From positions 338,931 to 402,930 of the forward strand of contig JBMFVE010000002.1 in NCBI GenBank assembly GCA_049966155.1: a stretch of 64,000 nt of DNA, given 5' to 3'. This DNA comes from JBMFVE01 sp049966155. GTDB taxonomy: Bacteria; Bacteroidota; Ignavibacteria; Kryptoniales; JAKASW01. Positions 8,761 to 18,632 of the stretch are shown here, one piece after another. The translations under genes and the position numbers were made by a program. Every line of letters starts with the position of its first letter. Position 1 is the first letter of the stretch. The notes beneath the pieces were generated by a model, which did not search any database, was not told the DNA's origin, and was given only the letters and a program-made list of their open reading frames with translations.

Positions 8761-9483
8761 TCATTGTGATTTTAAAAATCTGAAAATCCTACCTATTCCA
8801 AGAATAAGGACAATTTTCACAGCCTCAAACACAATTTTTTTTGACATCTTGCTTACCCCAACCCTTCTTTCTGTAAATACAATTGGCACTTCTTTTATCT
8901 TAAGTCCCTTTCTAAAAGCACGCACATTCATTTCAACCTGAAATGCATAACCGTTTGAGCGTACGGATTCGAGATTAACTTTCTTTAAAGCATCAATTTT
9001 AAATGCTTTGAATCCGCTTGTCATATCACAAACAGGAACACCAGTTACATATCTTGCAAACAAATTACCTGCATAACTTAGCAAAAGTCTTTTCATGGGC
9101 CAGTTTAACACAGATACGCCAGAAGCATATCGGGATCCGACCACTACATCAGCATCATTTAGAGCTTTGTGGAACTTAACAATATCTTTTGGATCGTGGG
9201 AGAAATCGGCATCCATCTCGATAACACAATCGTAACCATGCTCCATTGCATACCTGAATCCCGTAACATATGCTGTTCCCAGTCCATTTTTCTTCGTGCG
9301 ACAAATTAGATGCAAACGCTTCTCGGTTCTTGACAGATCCTCGACTATATTGGCAGTACCATCAGGAGAATTATCGTCAACAATAAGAATATCAATTTCC
9401 AAAGATACCTCCAGCACTCCCTTTATAATTGCCTCTATATTTCCCGCTTCATTATAGGTTGGAATAATGACTAATGTGCGCAT
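8761..9483 (-). CDS. Polyprenol monophosphomannose synthase-like GT2 (DPM1 type)
   Basis: 240 residues. It opens with TLVIIPTYNEAGNIEAII and ILIVDDNSPDGTA, and has the acceptor motif EMDADFSHDP, all typical of DPM1-like enzymes that move a sugar from a nucleotide to polyprenyl phosphate. It has no large C-terminal membrane domain, as in the soluble DPM1 subclass. It lies between the initiating transferase and the GT2 fusion in the polysaccharide cluster. The lipid-linked sugar it makes could feed a membrane glycosyltransferase; donor identity is not readable from sequence. Confidence 0.85.
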   Translation of the reverse strand: MRTLVIIPTYNEAGNIEAIIKGVLEVSLEIDILIVDDNSPDGTANIVEDLSRTEKRLHLICRTKKNGLGTAYVTGFRYAMEHGYDCVIEMDADFSHDPKDIVKFHKALNDADVVVGSRYASGVSVLNWPMKRLLLSYAGNLFARYVTGVPVCDMTSGFKAFKIDALKKVNLESVRSNGYAFQVEMNVRAFRKGLKIKEVPIVFTERRVGVSKMSKKIVFEAVKIVLILGIGRIFRFLKSQ

Positions 9484-9560
9484 TCAAATTTCCTTTGATT
9501 TTATCGGTAAAATTATCCCGACATTAAAATAACTGGAACTCATACGTACAGCTGCTATTT

Positions 9561-10976
9561 TCAAGTGTGCCCCTTCCCCATCAATATGTGTGAGAGGGTG
9601 TTCAATATGATCTTAAAATCCAGCCGAAGAGACATGTTCTCTATATAAAAAAGATCATATTGTAGTTTAATCTTTACATCTTCAATATTTTGATCATACT
9701 TATGTTTCACCTGCGCCCATCCCGTGATGCCTGGCTTTACCTTAAGGCGCCTTTTGTAAAGAGGAATTTCTTCTGAAAGCTGTTCAACAAAATATGGTCT
9801 TTCAGGGCGAGGTCCAACCAGGCTCATATCTCCTTTAAGTACATTAAAAAATTGTGGAATTTCATCAATGTGAAGTTTCCTTATAATTCGCCCAACCCTT
9901 GTAACGCGAGGATCATCTTTGTCTGCCCATGTCGGACCGGTAAACTGCTCGGCATTTTCATACATTGATCTAAATTTGTAAAGAACAAAAGGTTTGCCAT
10001 CCTTACCGAGCCGCTCCTGTTTATAAATTACCGATCCTTTCGAATCAAGTTTGACCGCAAGTGCTGTCAAAAGCCAGAACGGAAGTCCAATGAGGAGGAC
10101 TATCAATGAAAAAAGGAAATCAAGAGTTCGTTTCGTAGCTTCCTCCCAGGGCTGCATAAGTTGAGGCATGACCTCAATAAGGGGGAAGCCGTAAACCTGA
10201 CTTACACGCGCCTGACCCGAAATCGCATCATGAAGATCAGGTACCATCTTAACACCGACGTCTGTTCCATTTATCTGGCTCAACACGTTAAATAGCGACT
10301 CGCGTTCACCCTCTTCAAGCGCTACGATTATTTCTGCTGCACCCGTTGACCTCACAGCATCATCAAGGCGTGTAATCGTCCCCATATAAGGTGCAGGCAG
10401 CTGAGTTTCAACTGTTGGTAAAGTTCCAACAAACCCAACAGGTCTGTATCCAAGAGCCTTGTATTTCAATATCAGATTGTGCACTTCTATTGCACGCTTA
10501 CCGGTGCCAACTATCAAAGCATCGTGCAAACCAATCCCCTTAATCAGTAAGTCTCGCTGGACTGTCCTGATCACTATACGAGCTCCCCCTGCGAAAATTA
10601 CAACCAGAGACCAGTAAATTATGATTAGAGCCCTAATATGAGGGATATGGCCGCTTGCTGCCTCATCGAAAAAGATAGCAAAAAAAATAATTACCACTCC
10701 GACAGCAGATACTTTTGATACGCTTATAAATTCATCAAACCTCGAGTGCAAATGTGAGTAACGATAAAGTCCCCAGAACCAGAACAAAAGTACAAAGAAT
10801 AAAGAAAGGGAAATTGTCGGCCCCCAGAAATCCGGGACTGTTACAATCCGAAACAATCCACTGCGAACGCGAATGTAGTAGTAAAGGGCATTTGCCAGAG
10901 AAATTGAGACAAAATCTACAAAGATCAGAAGAATGGGCTCACTCTGTATTCCAGTCAATCTCTTCGTACTTCCCAC
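9561..10976 (-). CDS. Polyprenyl-phosphate sugar-1-phosphate transferase (WbaP/EpsE type)
   Basis: 471 residues, GTG start. Four N-terminal membrane segments (about 15-125) are followed by a Rossmann-like domain (ALIVGTGKRAIEVH) and a complete C-terminal bacterial sugar transferase domain: KRTLDFLFSL, KLDSKGSVIYKQERLGKDGK, YKFRSM, the catalytic LHIDEIPQ, VLKGDMSLVGPRPERP and VKPGITGWAQVK. It should start polysaccharide synthesis by loading the first sugar phosphate on undecaprenyl phosphate at the inner membrane. It overlaps the upstream GT2 gene by 22 bases. The intact catalytic residues contrast with the degenerate copy at 6772-8751. Confidence 0.93.
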   Translation of the reverse strand: MGSTKRLTGIQSEPILLIFVDFVSISLANALYYYIRVRSGLFRIVTVPDFWGPTISLSLFFVLLFWFWGLYRYSHLHSRFDEFISVSKVSAVGVVIIFFAIFFDEAASGHIPHIRALIIIYWSLVVIFAGGARIVIRTVQRDLLIKGIGLHDALIVGTGKRAIEVHNLILKYKALGYRPVGFVGTLPTVETQLPAPYMGTITRLDDAVRSTGAAEIIVALEEGERESLFNVLSQINGTDVGVKMVPDLHDAISGQARVSQVYGFPLIEVMPQLMQPWEEATKRTLDFLFSLIVLLIGLPFWLLTALAVKLDSKGSVIYKQERLGKDGKPFVLYKFRSMYENAEQFTGPTWADKDDPRVTRVGRIIRKLHIDEIPQFFNVLKGDMSLVGPRPERPYFVEQLSEEIPLYKRRLKVKPGITGWAQVKHKYDQNIEDVKIKLQYDLFYIENMSLRLDFKIILNTLSHILMGKGHT

Positions 10977-12103
10977 TTCGTTTCCTGTATTTTTAAAACC
11001 TTTTTTAAAAAACCTATAAGTAAAGCAGCGTTGACAGAAACAAAATACCCAATTTGTGCAAAAATTGGTATACTTATATCAAATAACGATCCAGCAACTC
11101 CAATTAAGCCAATACAGTAAAAAGCTATTTGTGCAATTATCATGTAACACCAGAATTTAGAACCAGAATAAAGCAACGCTGCGTTGAGAAGAAAAATGAG
11201 AATCATTAAATGTGGAGTGAACCATCTCAATACTTTGTGAGACCATACTCCGTAAGCAACAAAACGACGGCGAGGACTTAGAAAATTTTTTATAAGCCTT
11301 AAGGCATTGAAGTCCTGTGCGCCAATCCGCACTTTTCGTGAAAACTCTCTTCTAAAGTTACTCACTTCTTCAAATGCTATTGCATTGCGTTCATACACAA
11401 ATTTGTACCCCTGCCCAATTACTCTCATAGGTAATACAAAATCGTCTGCAATGGGGAAATTTGTTTCGAACCGGACAAAACATTCTTTTCGAATCGCATA
11501 TATGCCACCATTGGCACCTATCGTGGCTCCCATCATACCCTCCATTTCCTTGAGCTTACTTTCGAACATCCAATATGATGGTTCTAACTTCTGTTTACTG
11601 GACTTCAGCAATAACCTGCCGCAAACTCCCCCTATATGTGGATCTCTGAAATGCTGACAGAGCTGCAAAACTGCGTCAGCTTCAAAAATTGTATTAGCAT
11701 CGGTAAATATGAGAATCTCCCCGGTGGCATAAACAACCAGATCATTTAGCACTGCCACCTTTCCGCGATTTTCCGGATACTCAAATAGTCGGATTTGCGC
11801 AGATTTAGATGCCCTTATGAGCTCGGCAGTCCGGTCTTTAGCTCCATCAACACCTATAAGAAACTCAATCTTCCCGGCGGGATAATTTATTTGCTTCAGG
11901 TTAGAAAGCTTCGTTTCTATAAGGGCCTCTTCATTATAAGCTGAAATGAGAACGGATACTTTTGGTAAATCGTAATCCAGGACTTTTTGCTCAGACAATC
12001 TACCCTTTCGTGTTATTATTAAAAGTGACAGCGGGTAAATAAAATATGTATGAACCAATACAGCTATCGATATCCAGAAAAGTAATTGTAGCAGAAATAT
12101 CAT
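10955..12103 (-). CDS. Membrane-bound GT2 glycosyltransferase
   Basis: 382 residues. One N-terminal membrane segment, then a GT2 catalytic domain (PKVSVLISAYNEEALIETKL, GVDGAKDRTAEL, FTDANTIF) and three to four membrane segments at the C-terminus (about 290-370). This topology is that of processive or EpsN-like enzymes assembling chains at the inner membrane. Its start overlaps the preceding GT4 gene by 4 bases. Linkage and donor sugar are unknown. Confidence 0.87.
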   Translation of the reverse strand: MIFLLQLLFWISIAVLVHTYFIYPLSLLIITRKGRLSEQKVLDYDLPKVSVLISAYNEEALIETKLSNLKQINYPAGKIEFLIGVDGAKDRTAELIRASKSAQIRLFEYPENRGKVAVLNDLVVYATGEILIFTDANTIFEADAVLQLCQHFRDPHIGGVCGRLLLKSSKQKLEPSYWMFESKLKEMEGMMGATIGANGGIYAIRKECFVRFETNFPIADDFVLPMRVIGQGYKFVYERNAIAFEEVSNFRREFSRKVRIGAQDFNALRLIKNFLSPRRRFVAYGVWSHKVLRWFTPHLMILIFLLNAALLYSGSKFWCYMIIAQIAFYCIGLIGVAGSLFDISIPIFAQIGYFVSVNAALLIGFLKKVLKIQETKWEVRRD

Positions 12104-13281
12104 TTTCCCTCAATCAATTCCATATAAAGATTATAAAACTGTTGACCTACCGCTTCAGCAGAGTATTTGGTTGCTACCAATCGTTGAGCCTGGAGCCCTA
12201 TCCTGGCACATTCCTCAGGAGAACTAAGGAGCTGAGTAATGGCTGCAGCCATATCTTCAGGGTCGTCACAAAGTATGGCGTGTTTTCCATTTATTAACCC
12301 GATTCCTTCTGCTCCGAGGCGGGTCGACACCACAGCAAAACCCAGTGCCATTAATTCAAGCATCTTAATTCTGATGCCGGAACCAATCCTGAGTGGTATT
12401 ACTGCTATGGATGATAACTTCCGTAATTCCCTTAAATCATTCACAAACCCGACCACTTTGAAAGCATCTGTTCTCACCAAATGCGCTGCTTTTTCAGTTC
12501 CCTTGCCTGCCACTATAGTCTGCACTTCTGGAACAACCCTGGAGATCTTTGGAAAAACTTCTGAAAGATAAAAGGAGAAGCTATCCCTGTTGGGAGCCCA
12601 ATCATAGTTCGTAAAGAACAAAATCTTTCCCGGTACAAATTGATTGTCGGTGCTGACAGCCTGGATATTCACACCCGCCGGAATAACTGTTGATTTAATC
12701 ATTGGACAAATATTCCGTAGTTTCCGATCATCCTCTTCACTGATTGGTATGACCATATCAAACTGACGGACTGCCCATGCCTCATAATCTACGAGCCGCC
12801 TGTATTGAAGCTGTCCGTACAACGACAGCAAAGGGTTTCTTGTAAACTCGACGTATTTGCGCATAATCTCCGACTCAAAGTTATGCTCGCGCAATACAAT
12901 TGTTGCTCCACAGTATTTCTTAAGTTCAATACCATAACGAGCCATATGTAAATGATCTACATGCACCGCATCGAACTTCTCCCTCTGTATCAAAAGCTTT
13001 AGAAGCTTTAATGCCTCAAATGAAAAATATTTTGATATATTATAAGGGCTTGAAGTGAATAAATTTGTAATCACTCCACTGATTTTGTTTTTTGGATTAA
13101 CAGGGAGAGGGTAAACTGGAACATTTAGGAATTGATTTGCCTTCGTAGAAGAAATTTCAGGAGCTGCAAGGTGAACTTCGACACCCCTCTTCAGCAATCC
13201 TTCCGTGATGATATAGATGCTCAATTTACTTCCATCGTCAATCGGCCAGGGTATTTTCGGAGCAATTTGAAGGATCTTCAT
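12100..13281 (-). CDS. GT4-family glycosyltransferase
   Basis: 393 residues with two Rossmann-like halves (GT-B fold). The N-terminal APKIPWPIDDGSKLSIYI segment is the usual acceptor-side glycine-rich motif. The C-terminal half has KMLELMALGFAVVSTRLGAEGI, the nucleotide-sugar region of GT4 enzymes. It is cytoplasmic and probably adds one sugar to the lipid-linked repeat unit. It overlaps the next gene by 4 bases and starts 9 bases after the upstream GT4 stop. Confidence 0.87.
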   Translation of the reverse strand: MKILQIAPKIPWPIDDGSKLSIYIITEGLLKRGVEVHLAAPEISSTKANQFLNVPVYPLPVNPKNKISGVITNLFTSSPYNISKYFSFEALKLLKLLIQREKFDAVHVDHLHMARYGIELKKYCGATIVLREHNFESEIMRKYVEFTRNPLLSLYGQLQYRRLVDYEAWAVRQFDMVIPISEEDDRKLRNICPMIKSTVIPAGVNIQAVSTDNQFVPGKILFFTNYDWAPNRDSFSFYLSEVFPKISRVVPEVQTIVAGKGTEKAAHLVRTDAFKVVGFVNDLRELRKLSSIAVIPLRIGSGIRIKMLELMALGFAVVSTRLGAEGIGLINGKHAILCDDPEDMAAAITQLLSSPEECARIGLQAQRLVATKYSAEAVGQQFYNLYMELIEGK

Positions 13282-13290
13282 AATTTCAAA

Positions 13291-14466
13291 TTAGTCCAAT
13301 AATCCGTTATCATGAAATATTTTATCCAATGATAGGAAGAAATTGCTTTTCTTGAACCTGGTAATACTTTCCTGTAATTGAATAGATACCTTTTTCCGCT
13401 CGTCATCGTTTTCAAGTAAGTATAAAATCTTTCTAACAAGATCATTACCATCCTGATATCGTAGAACATCGTTCGTCACAATTTCTTTAACTCCACCAGA
13501 GTCGTGGACGAATGGCAAACAGCCCGACTGAAGAGCTTCGAGAACGGATATACCAAAATGTTCAAAAATCCTTCCATGTAGATAAAACTTACTGCTTTCA
13601 AGCTCCTTCAAAAGAGCCCTGTCATCAGCGTTGTATATAATCCTGATATTAAGCCGACGCCTGTGCACCTCTCTCTCTACGATGTTCTTAATCTGTGCAT
13701 CAGATACCCTTCCAATAATGGAAAAAGCCGCATCGGGAAAACTGCTGGCAATAGTACCAAACAAATCGAGAACACGCATGAGATCTTTGTCGGGGGCTAT
13801 CCTCCCGACGCTTACAAACCTGAACTCCCTTGATTCCCATTGTGGAAATTCCAGTTTGACATTATCGGCAACAAATCCGGGATAAATAACTGTGCTTTCA
13901 ATGTTATAAACAGACTTTATTATTTCGCTTATAAAACGGGAATTTGTTGCAGTCACATTTCTTCTAAATCCTTCGACTGTATCACCAGACACCCTCGTCA
14001 CAATGACGTCGTATGTCTTTTTCAAAATGTCGAACCTATCAATGACACTTTCCTTCCCTATAAAGTGGTACGCCTTAAGAACTGACCGATTTGCAAAGGA
14101 TGGATGGTGAATATATTGAAACCCCTTCTTCCCAAAATCAATCTCATTATATGTACTGACACATATGTCATATTGTTTACAGAAACTCCTGGCACTCCTA
14201 TGCAAAAAGGCAAGTTTCAAAAGCTCTATGCTACTCTTTGCGAATTTAACGAAGTTCGGGCTATACGCTTCCTTGAATGCCAACCGTGATCCGGGTTTGT
14301 CGCCCAGACCGAGCGTCAATACGCCTTCCTTTGCATGACTGTCAAGGGATAAAACTGTCACAGTCAGGTCGGGGCGACTCAGTAACCACTCTATTATTTT
14401 TGCTGAAACCAATTCCGCCCCTCCGAGGACCCTATACTGGGGGTGAACAACTAAAACACTCTTCAC
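13291..14466 (-). CDS. GT4-family glycosyltransferase
   Basis: 391 residues, GT-B fold. The N-terminal QYRVLGGAELVSAKIIEWL resembles ALG11/GT4 acceptor loops. VSVGRIAPDKDL marks the start of the donor domain and EHFGISVLEALQSGCLPFV carries the E-x7-E motif of GT4 catalysis. It is part of the co-directional polysaccharide cluster with 38 bases to the upstream gene. Specific sugar unknown. Confidence 0.88.
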   Translation of the reverse strand: MKSVLVVHPQYRVLGGAELVSAKIIEWLLSRPDLTVTVLSLDSHAKEGVLTLGLGDKPGSRLAFKEAYSPNFVKFAKSSIELLKLAFLHRSARSFCKQYDICVSTYNEIDFGKKGFQYIHHPSFANRSVLKAYHFIGKESVIDRFDILKKTYDVIVTRVSGDTVEGFRRNVTATNSRFISEIIKSVYNIESTVIYPGFVADNVKLEFPQWESREFRFVSVGRIAPDKDLMRVLDLFGTIASSFPDAAFSIIGRVSDAQIKNIVEREVHRRRLNIRIIYNADDRALLKELESSKFYLHGRIFEHFGISVLEALQSGCLPFVHDSGGVKEIVTNDVLRYQDGNDLVRKILYLLENDDERKKVSIQLQESITRFKKSNFFLSLDKIFHDNGLLD

Positions 14467-14504
14467 TTTTTAAATGCAAAATTTGAAATTTTTAAGATTT
14501 AACA

Positions 14505-15641
14505 TCATAGCTCATTTAGCATTGAATACAACCTGTCGGCAAATCTTTCAGCCGAGAATTCCTTTGACCGAAGCAATCCCCTCCTTGAAAAGTCAATTCT
14601 CAAGGCTTTATCGGATTCGAGCTTTCCAATTGCTCTGGCTAATGACACAGGATCTCCCTCATTGAATACAATACCAGCATCACCAATAACCTCCGGAATC
14701 GCACCTGATGAGGAACCAATAACCGGCACCCCGCAGGACATAGCCTCCACAAGAACTCTACCAAACTGTTCCTTCCATCTCTTGGTTGTAAGCGACGGCA
14801 GGACGAGAACGTCCAGCTTTCTAATAATGAGCCTGGCCTTATATGGGTCAACAGCTGATATAAAGCTCACTCTTTGAGAAATTCCAAGATCCACCGCAAT
14901 GGTTTTCAGTCGATCTTCAAATGGTCCACTGCCGACAATTACTAATCCAATTTCTTTATTGCAAATTGAAATCGCCTTAAGAAGAGTGTCTATCCCCTTC
15001 ATTTCTAAAAGACGTCCGACATATCCTACAACAAATCGACCCACGGACGGCAATTGAATTCCATCAATATCAGCGGAAGAGTTTATCCTGTCGGCTCCGT
15101 TTAAATCCACTCCAAAATATAGTTTCCTCACTTCAGTATCGTAAGCGCTTCTAAAATACTCCTCCCCCTCTCTGTTTGCAGTCAAAAGCAAATTGGCCTG
15201 CTTCAGGACAATTCTCTCTATAATACCATATAGAAGCCTTGGCCTGTAGGGGTAATACCTCCCTTTAGCTAAATTATCCCAGCTGTATAAAATTAACTTT
15301 GCACTTCTCGCGTAAAGTCTCCTGAGTGCAGTTATTTGCAGGGCAAAAAGGCTAAAAGGTTCCTCAAAACCAATTATCACTTCAGGTTTAAATTTTCTAA
15401 TTTCCTTTGCGAGTCCACGAAGATAAAACGACCTATTTTCAAATCCAGGCCAAACAACCGGTAGCGACCTCACAGGAAATGAAGGCTTGAAGTCCTCCGG
15501 TAAGCTGCACATTCTGAAGTTCTCCATCCACCTGGATGGGAAAACCGCTCTCAACTCAACATTTGATTTTGAACTTAAAATCTCCCACTTTTTATAGTTA
15601 ACAGGCTCAACAAGGTTTTTGTCAATCAAAAGAATCCTCAT
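14505..15641 (-). CDS. GT4-family glycosyltransferase
   Basis: 378 residues, GT-B fold. VVGYVGRLLEMKGIDTLLKA marks the C-terminal domain and EQFGRVLVEAMSCGVPVIG holds the E-x7-E motif, followed by SGAIPEVIGDAG. No signal peptide or membrane segment, so it probably acts on the cytoplasmic face. Its start overlaps the end of the wzx flippase gene by 4 bases, so it is translated with it. Confidence 0.9.
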   Translation of the reverse strand: MRILLIDKNLVEPVNYKKWEILSSKSNVELRAVFPSRWMENFRMCSLPEDFKPSFPVRSLPVVWPGFENRSFYLRGLAKEIRKFKPEVIIGFEEPFSLFALQITALRRLYARSAKLILYSWDNLAKGRYYPYRPRLLYGIIERIVLKQANLLLTANREGEEYFRSAYDTEVRKLYFGVDLNGADRINSSADIDGIQLPSVGRFVVGYVGRLLEMKGIDTLLKAISICNKEIGLVIVGSGPFEDRLKTIAVDLGISQRVSFISAVDPYKARLIIRKLDVLVLPSLTTKRWKEQFGRVLVEAMSCGVPVIGSSSGAIPEVIGDAGIVFNEGDPVSLARAIGKLESDKALRIDFSRRGLLRSKEFSAERFADRLYSMLNEL

Positions 15642-17101
15642 GCGACAGTCCGCAAAATTTTTCGAATATCCTCAAAGCTTATGAGCTGAAGGATAAAGTA
15701 GCTTCCAACCATGATGGTTAAAGCAAATATAATTTGAACCGGAAAACCTACAAAACTCCTGAAAATGGCTACAAACAGCCAGGCAATGAATGCCGGCAAA
15801 ATTGCCTTTAAAAAGAGTAAGAAAAAGTGATACCACGGCACGGAATCCCTTATCACGTACAAATTTGAGATAACAAGTAGTAATTCTGTAAAGATTGTGG
15901 TAGCTGAAGCTCCATTTACCGAAAATCCCTTTATAAGGAAGTAATTCATTACAAGATTAAGAGATGTGACTGCCAAAACAAATACATTTGATATACCCTG
16001 CCTGTTAAATGCGGCAACCACTGCGCCGGCGGCAAAATTGACGCTGATTGGGATCATTGTTAGGGCTAAAATTCCTACTGCGTTGCTTGCACCGTCATAT
16101 CCGCTTCCATACAACAAAAGTGTAATTTTTTCACGAAAGATAAATATTGGGAATGAAATTAAAATTCCAATAAACAAAAGTGCGCGAAAAGCTTCAATTA
16201 AGACCCGTTTAACCTCCTCGATATTTTCTTTGTTCCTTGAAATTACCGGATAAATGGGAGCAACTATTATTGTTGGAAAAAGCATAAATGACTCTACCAG
16301 CCTGTAGCCAGCATTGTAAAAGCCCACAAGCTCCTCCTTACCGGTAAGTGCGCCAAGCATTAGCGTTCCCGACCTGAAATAAATAATTGTAAACATGTTC
16401 AGAATGGCGAAAGGGAGAGCAGGTTTCAAAATGTCCGACCAAAGGTAAGAAAGCCGCATTTTCAAATAAGGTTTTCCAATCCTCTTCAACAAAATCATGA
16501 ATGTAAAAAAGGCCGTCAAACAGTAAGCGATTGCGTAACCAATCATATAAATACGTACGCCTGCATGTGCCACCAATATAGATCCACACACAATTATTAC
16601 TGTCCCCTTCTCAAGGATTATTGAGATAGCTTCATATTTCAGAATCTCATACGCTCTGAATATGGAACGAACATGCAGTAATAAGACGTTTGAAGTGCTG
16701 TAAACCGCAGCTATTGAAACAAGAATGATTATATTTTTGTCCATTTTCAACAAATATGCTGCGGCAATCGCTGCAAACCCACTTATGATCCCTGAAATGA
16801 GCTTTAGAAAAACAGTGTGACCTGTAAAAGTTCCGAGCTCCTCCGGATTGGTCGAGAGCTGCCTGACGGTAAGTATGTCTACTCCACCTTCAAGAATCAC
16901 AGAGGCAACAGATACAAACGAAATTGCAAGCATGAACTCCCCAAATTCCGCCGCTCCGAGGATCCTTGCAGTTAAAAGAAGAAGGACAAACCAGAAAGGC
17001 TTGACAATCAGGTTGCCCACGGCCAACCAGGTGACATTTTTTAATATTGGCTGCCTTCCGCGTGGTCTGGATGTCAGGTTTTTAAGTCCCGTTGAAATCA
17101 T
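15638..17101 (-). CDS. wzx: Wzx-type polysaccharide flippase (MOP superfamily)
   Basis: Twelve to fourteen hydrophobic segments across about 487 residues and the PST/Wzx opening (LKNVTWLAVGNLIVKPFWF) mark a lipid-linked oligosaccharide flippase. I choose the ATG at 17101 over the in-frame GTG at 17113 because an AGGTGA ribosome site sits 8 bases before it. It moves undecaprenyl-linked repeat units across the inner membrane for the Wzy polymerase encoded next to it. A promoter-like TTG-N19-TAATTTTA lies upstream at 17190-17219. Confidence 0.9.
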   Translation of the reverse strand: MISTGLKNLTSRPRGRQPILKNVTWLAVGNLIVKPFWFVLLLLTARILGAAEFGEFMLAISFVSVASVILEGGVDILTVRQLSTNPEELGTFTGHTVFLKLISGIISGFAAIAAAYLLKMDKNIIILVSIAAVYSTSNVLLLHVRSIFRAYEILKYEAISIILEKGTVIIVCGSILVAHAGVRIYMIGYAIAYCLTAFFTFMILLKRIGKPYLKMRLSYLWSDILKPALPFAILNMFTIIYFRSGTLMLGALTGKEELVGFYNAGYRLVESFMLFPTIIVAPIYPVISRNKENIEEVKRVLIEAFRALLFIGILISFPIFIFREKITLLLYGSGYDGASNAVGILALTMIPISVNFAAGAVVAAFNRQGISNVFVLAVTSLNLVMNYFLIKGFSVNGASATTIFTELLLVISNLYVIRDSVPWYHFFLLFLKAILPAFIAWLFVAIFRSFVGFPVQIIFALTIMVGSYFILQLISFEDIRKILRTVA

Positions 17102-17189
17102 ATCAACTATCACCTGTGGATTTGATTCTTACAGCTGCATGAAGCCCTTTTATAGGATGGGTTTCTGTTCCCGGCCGACCTGCTTGAGC

Positions 17190-17219
17190 TAAAATTAATC
17201 CTGACCAAAAATAATTCAA
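17190..17219 (-). promoter_or_regulatory. Promoter upstream of wzx
   Basis: Minus strand: TTG at 17219-17217, 19 bases, TAATTTTA at 17197-17190. This matches the Bacteroidota form TTG-N19/20-TAnnTTTG and leaves a leader of about 85 bases to the wzx start. The 200-base gap between wzy and wzx holds nothing else I recognise. Confidence 0.45.
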
Positions 17220-17300
17220 AAGACCAGCACCTTCTTCAATATATATATAGCGCATACCGGATTATGCCAGCGTTATATGTTCAACCTGCTACCTGGACAG

Positions 17301-18632
17301 TTACACATCCAGCTTACCTTTATAACTGTCGATGACTCCCCAGAATACCGAAAGGATTAACACCGCAGCACGATCGTAGAACTGAGGTGATGTAAAACTG
17401 ATAATCAACATCACCAGCATAACCGAAATAAAACCTGTCATTATCACCCTTTCAAACAGAGATGTATGATTAATTGCAACCCTGGTTGCCTCAAAGATTT
17501 TTCTAAAGTAAAAAACAATAAAAAGTACTGTGCCCACTGCTCCAAATTTAAACATCATAAACAAGTAAACGTTATGAATATACCATGTAGTCGAAGTTTG
17601 CTGAAAAATCAGGTTATAAAATGAGAAAAATGAACCAAGGCCATAGCCGACAATGGGACTTTCTGATACCCTGCTGAGGACAGCTGAAGATTCAGCAAAT
17701 CGGTTCTGAAGAGAAATATCTTTAAATCCTGTTGCTGCCATTCTTGCAATAAGACCCTGTAAGATATCAGTAAAAATCTTCGGAAAGAGAATGTACACTA
17801 TTGCTGCAGACACTAACAAACTTAATGAACTGAGAACCACCAGTCTCTTCCTGGCTCCTTCAGGGGAGAATATCATCAGAAAACCAACGCCAATAACCGC
17901 ACCAATCCAGTAGCCCCTTGAAAATGTAATTGCCAGAGAAACAACGGTAAGTCCAAGGGCAACTGCCACAACAACCCTGTTGTACTGTTTAGCGGCATAA
18001 AATGTAGCGAGTATAATTACCCCCGACATAAAAAGGGATTCAAAAGCAGCTTCCCTTCCACTGATTATTTGCCAGAAGTACTGTGCCATAGTCATATTTA
18101 ACTTATACTTAACGATATCTGCCGTACCAACAACAACCATAACAATAATAAGAGACCAAATGACAACGTCAACCTGTTTCTTCCCCTTAATGTATTCCCG
18201 GATAGGCATATAGAGGAGATAAGGCACAAATAATAGAAATTCCCTGAAGCCTTTGAAAAATGAGAATCCATATGCACTTGCCAGAAGAATACCAGAAAAT
18301 GCGTATATTAAAAACAAAACAAGTATCAGGTCATCCCCATCCCGTATAACCGACTCCCCTTTTGCAAACTTCCTGACAAACCAGATAATCAGTCCTCCAA
18401 AAAATATAATTGAGAATAATATATCAAGCAGGTCTATTCCCTTCGCGCTTTGCAGGAATAATAACAAATGAGATAAAATTGCAACAGGGACCCACCGATC
18501 TGTTTTATTAAATATCCAGATTAGAGCCCACAGCCCCACTGCAACGATTGCGGCATATGGGAGAATTGAATAGAGCACAATTAAATTTCCCTTCTTCAGA
18601 CCATGGGGTTTCCTACCTGCAAAAGTCCCCAC
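17301..18632 (-). CDS. wzy: O-antigen polymerase/ligase family membrane protein (Wzy-like)
   Basis: 443 residues and 10-12 membrane segments. The large periplasmic loop (about 280-340) includes SPIVGYGLGSF, a recurring motif of O-antigen ligase/polymerase (Wzy_C) proteins. It should polymerise or transfer repeat units in the periplasm. Start uncertain: the GTG at 18632 overlaps wzz by 37 bases; a GTG at 18578 with an AAGAAGG site upstream would remove the overlap and drop 18 hydrophilic residues. Placed directly after the chain-length regulator, it is more likely the polymerase than the ligase, but sequence alone does not decide. Confidence 0.8.
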   Translation of the reverse strand: MGTFAGRKPHGLKKGNLIVLYSILPYAAIVAVGLWALIWIFNKTDRWVPVAILSHLLLFLQSAKGIDLLDILFSIIFFGGLIIWFVRKFAKGESVIRDGDDLILVLFLIYAFSGILLASAYGFSFFKGFREFLLFVPYLLYMPIREYIKGKKQVDVVIWSLIIVMVVVGTADIVKYKLNMTMAQYFWQIISGREAAFESLFMSGVIILATFYAAKQYNRVVVAVALGLTVVSLAITFSRGYWIGAVIGVGFLMIFSPEGARKRLVVLSSLSLLVSAAIVYILFPKIFTDILQGLIARMAATGFKDISLQNRFAESSAVLSRVSESPIVGYGLGSFFSFYNLIFQQTSTTWYIHNVYLFMMFKFGAVGTVLFIVFYFRKIFEATRVAINHTSLFERVIMTGFISVMLVMLIISFTSPQFYDRAAVLILSVFWGVIDSYKGKLDV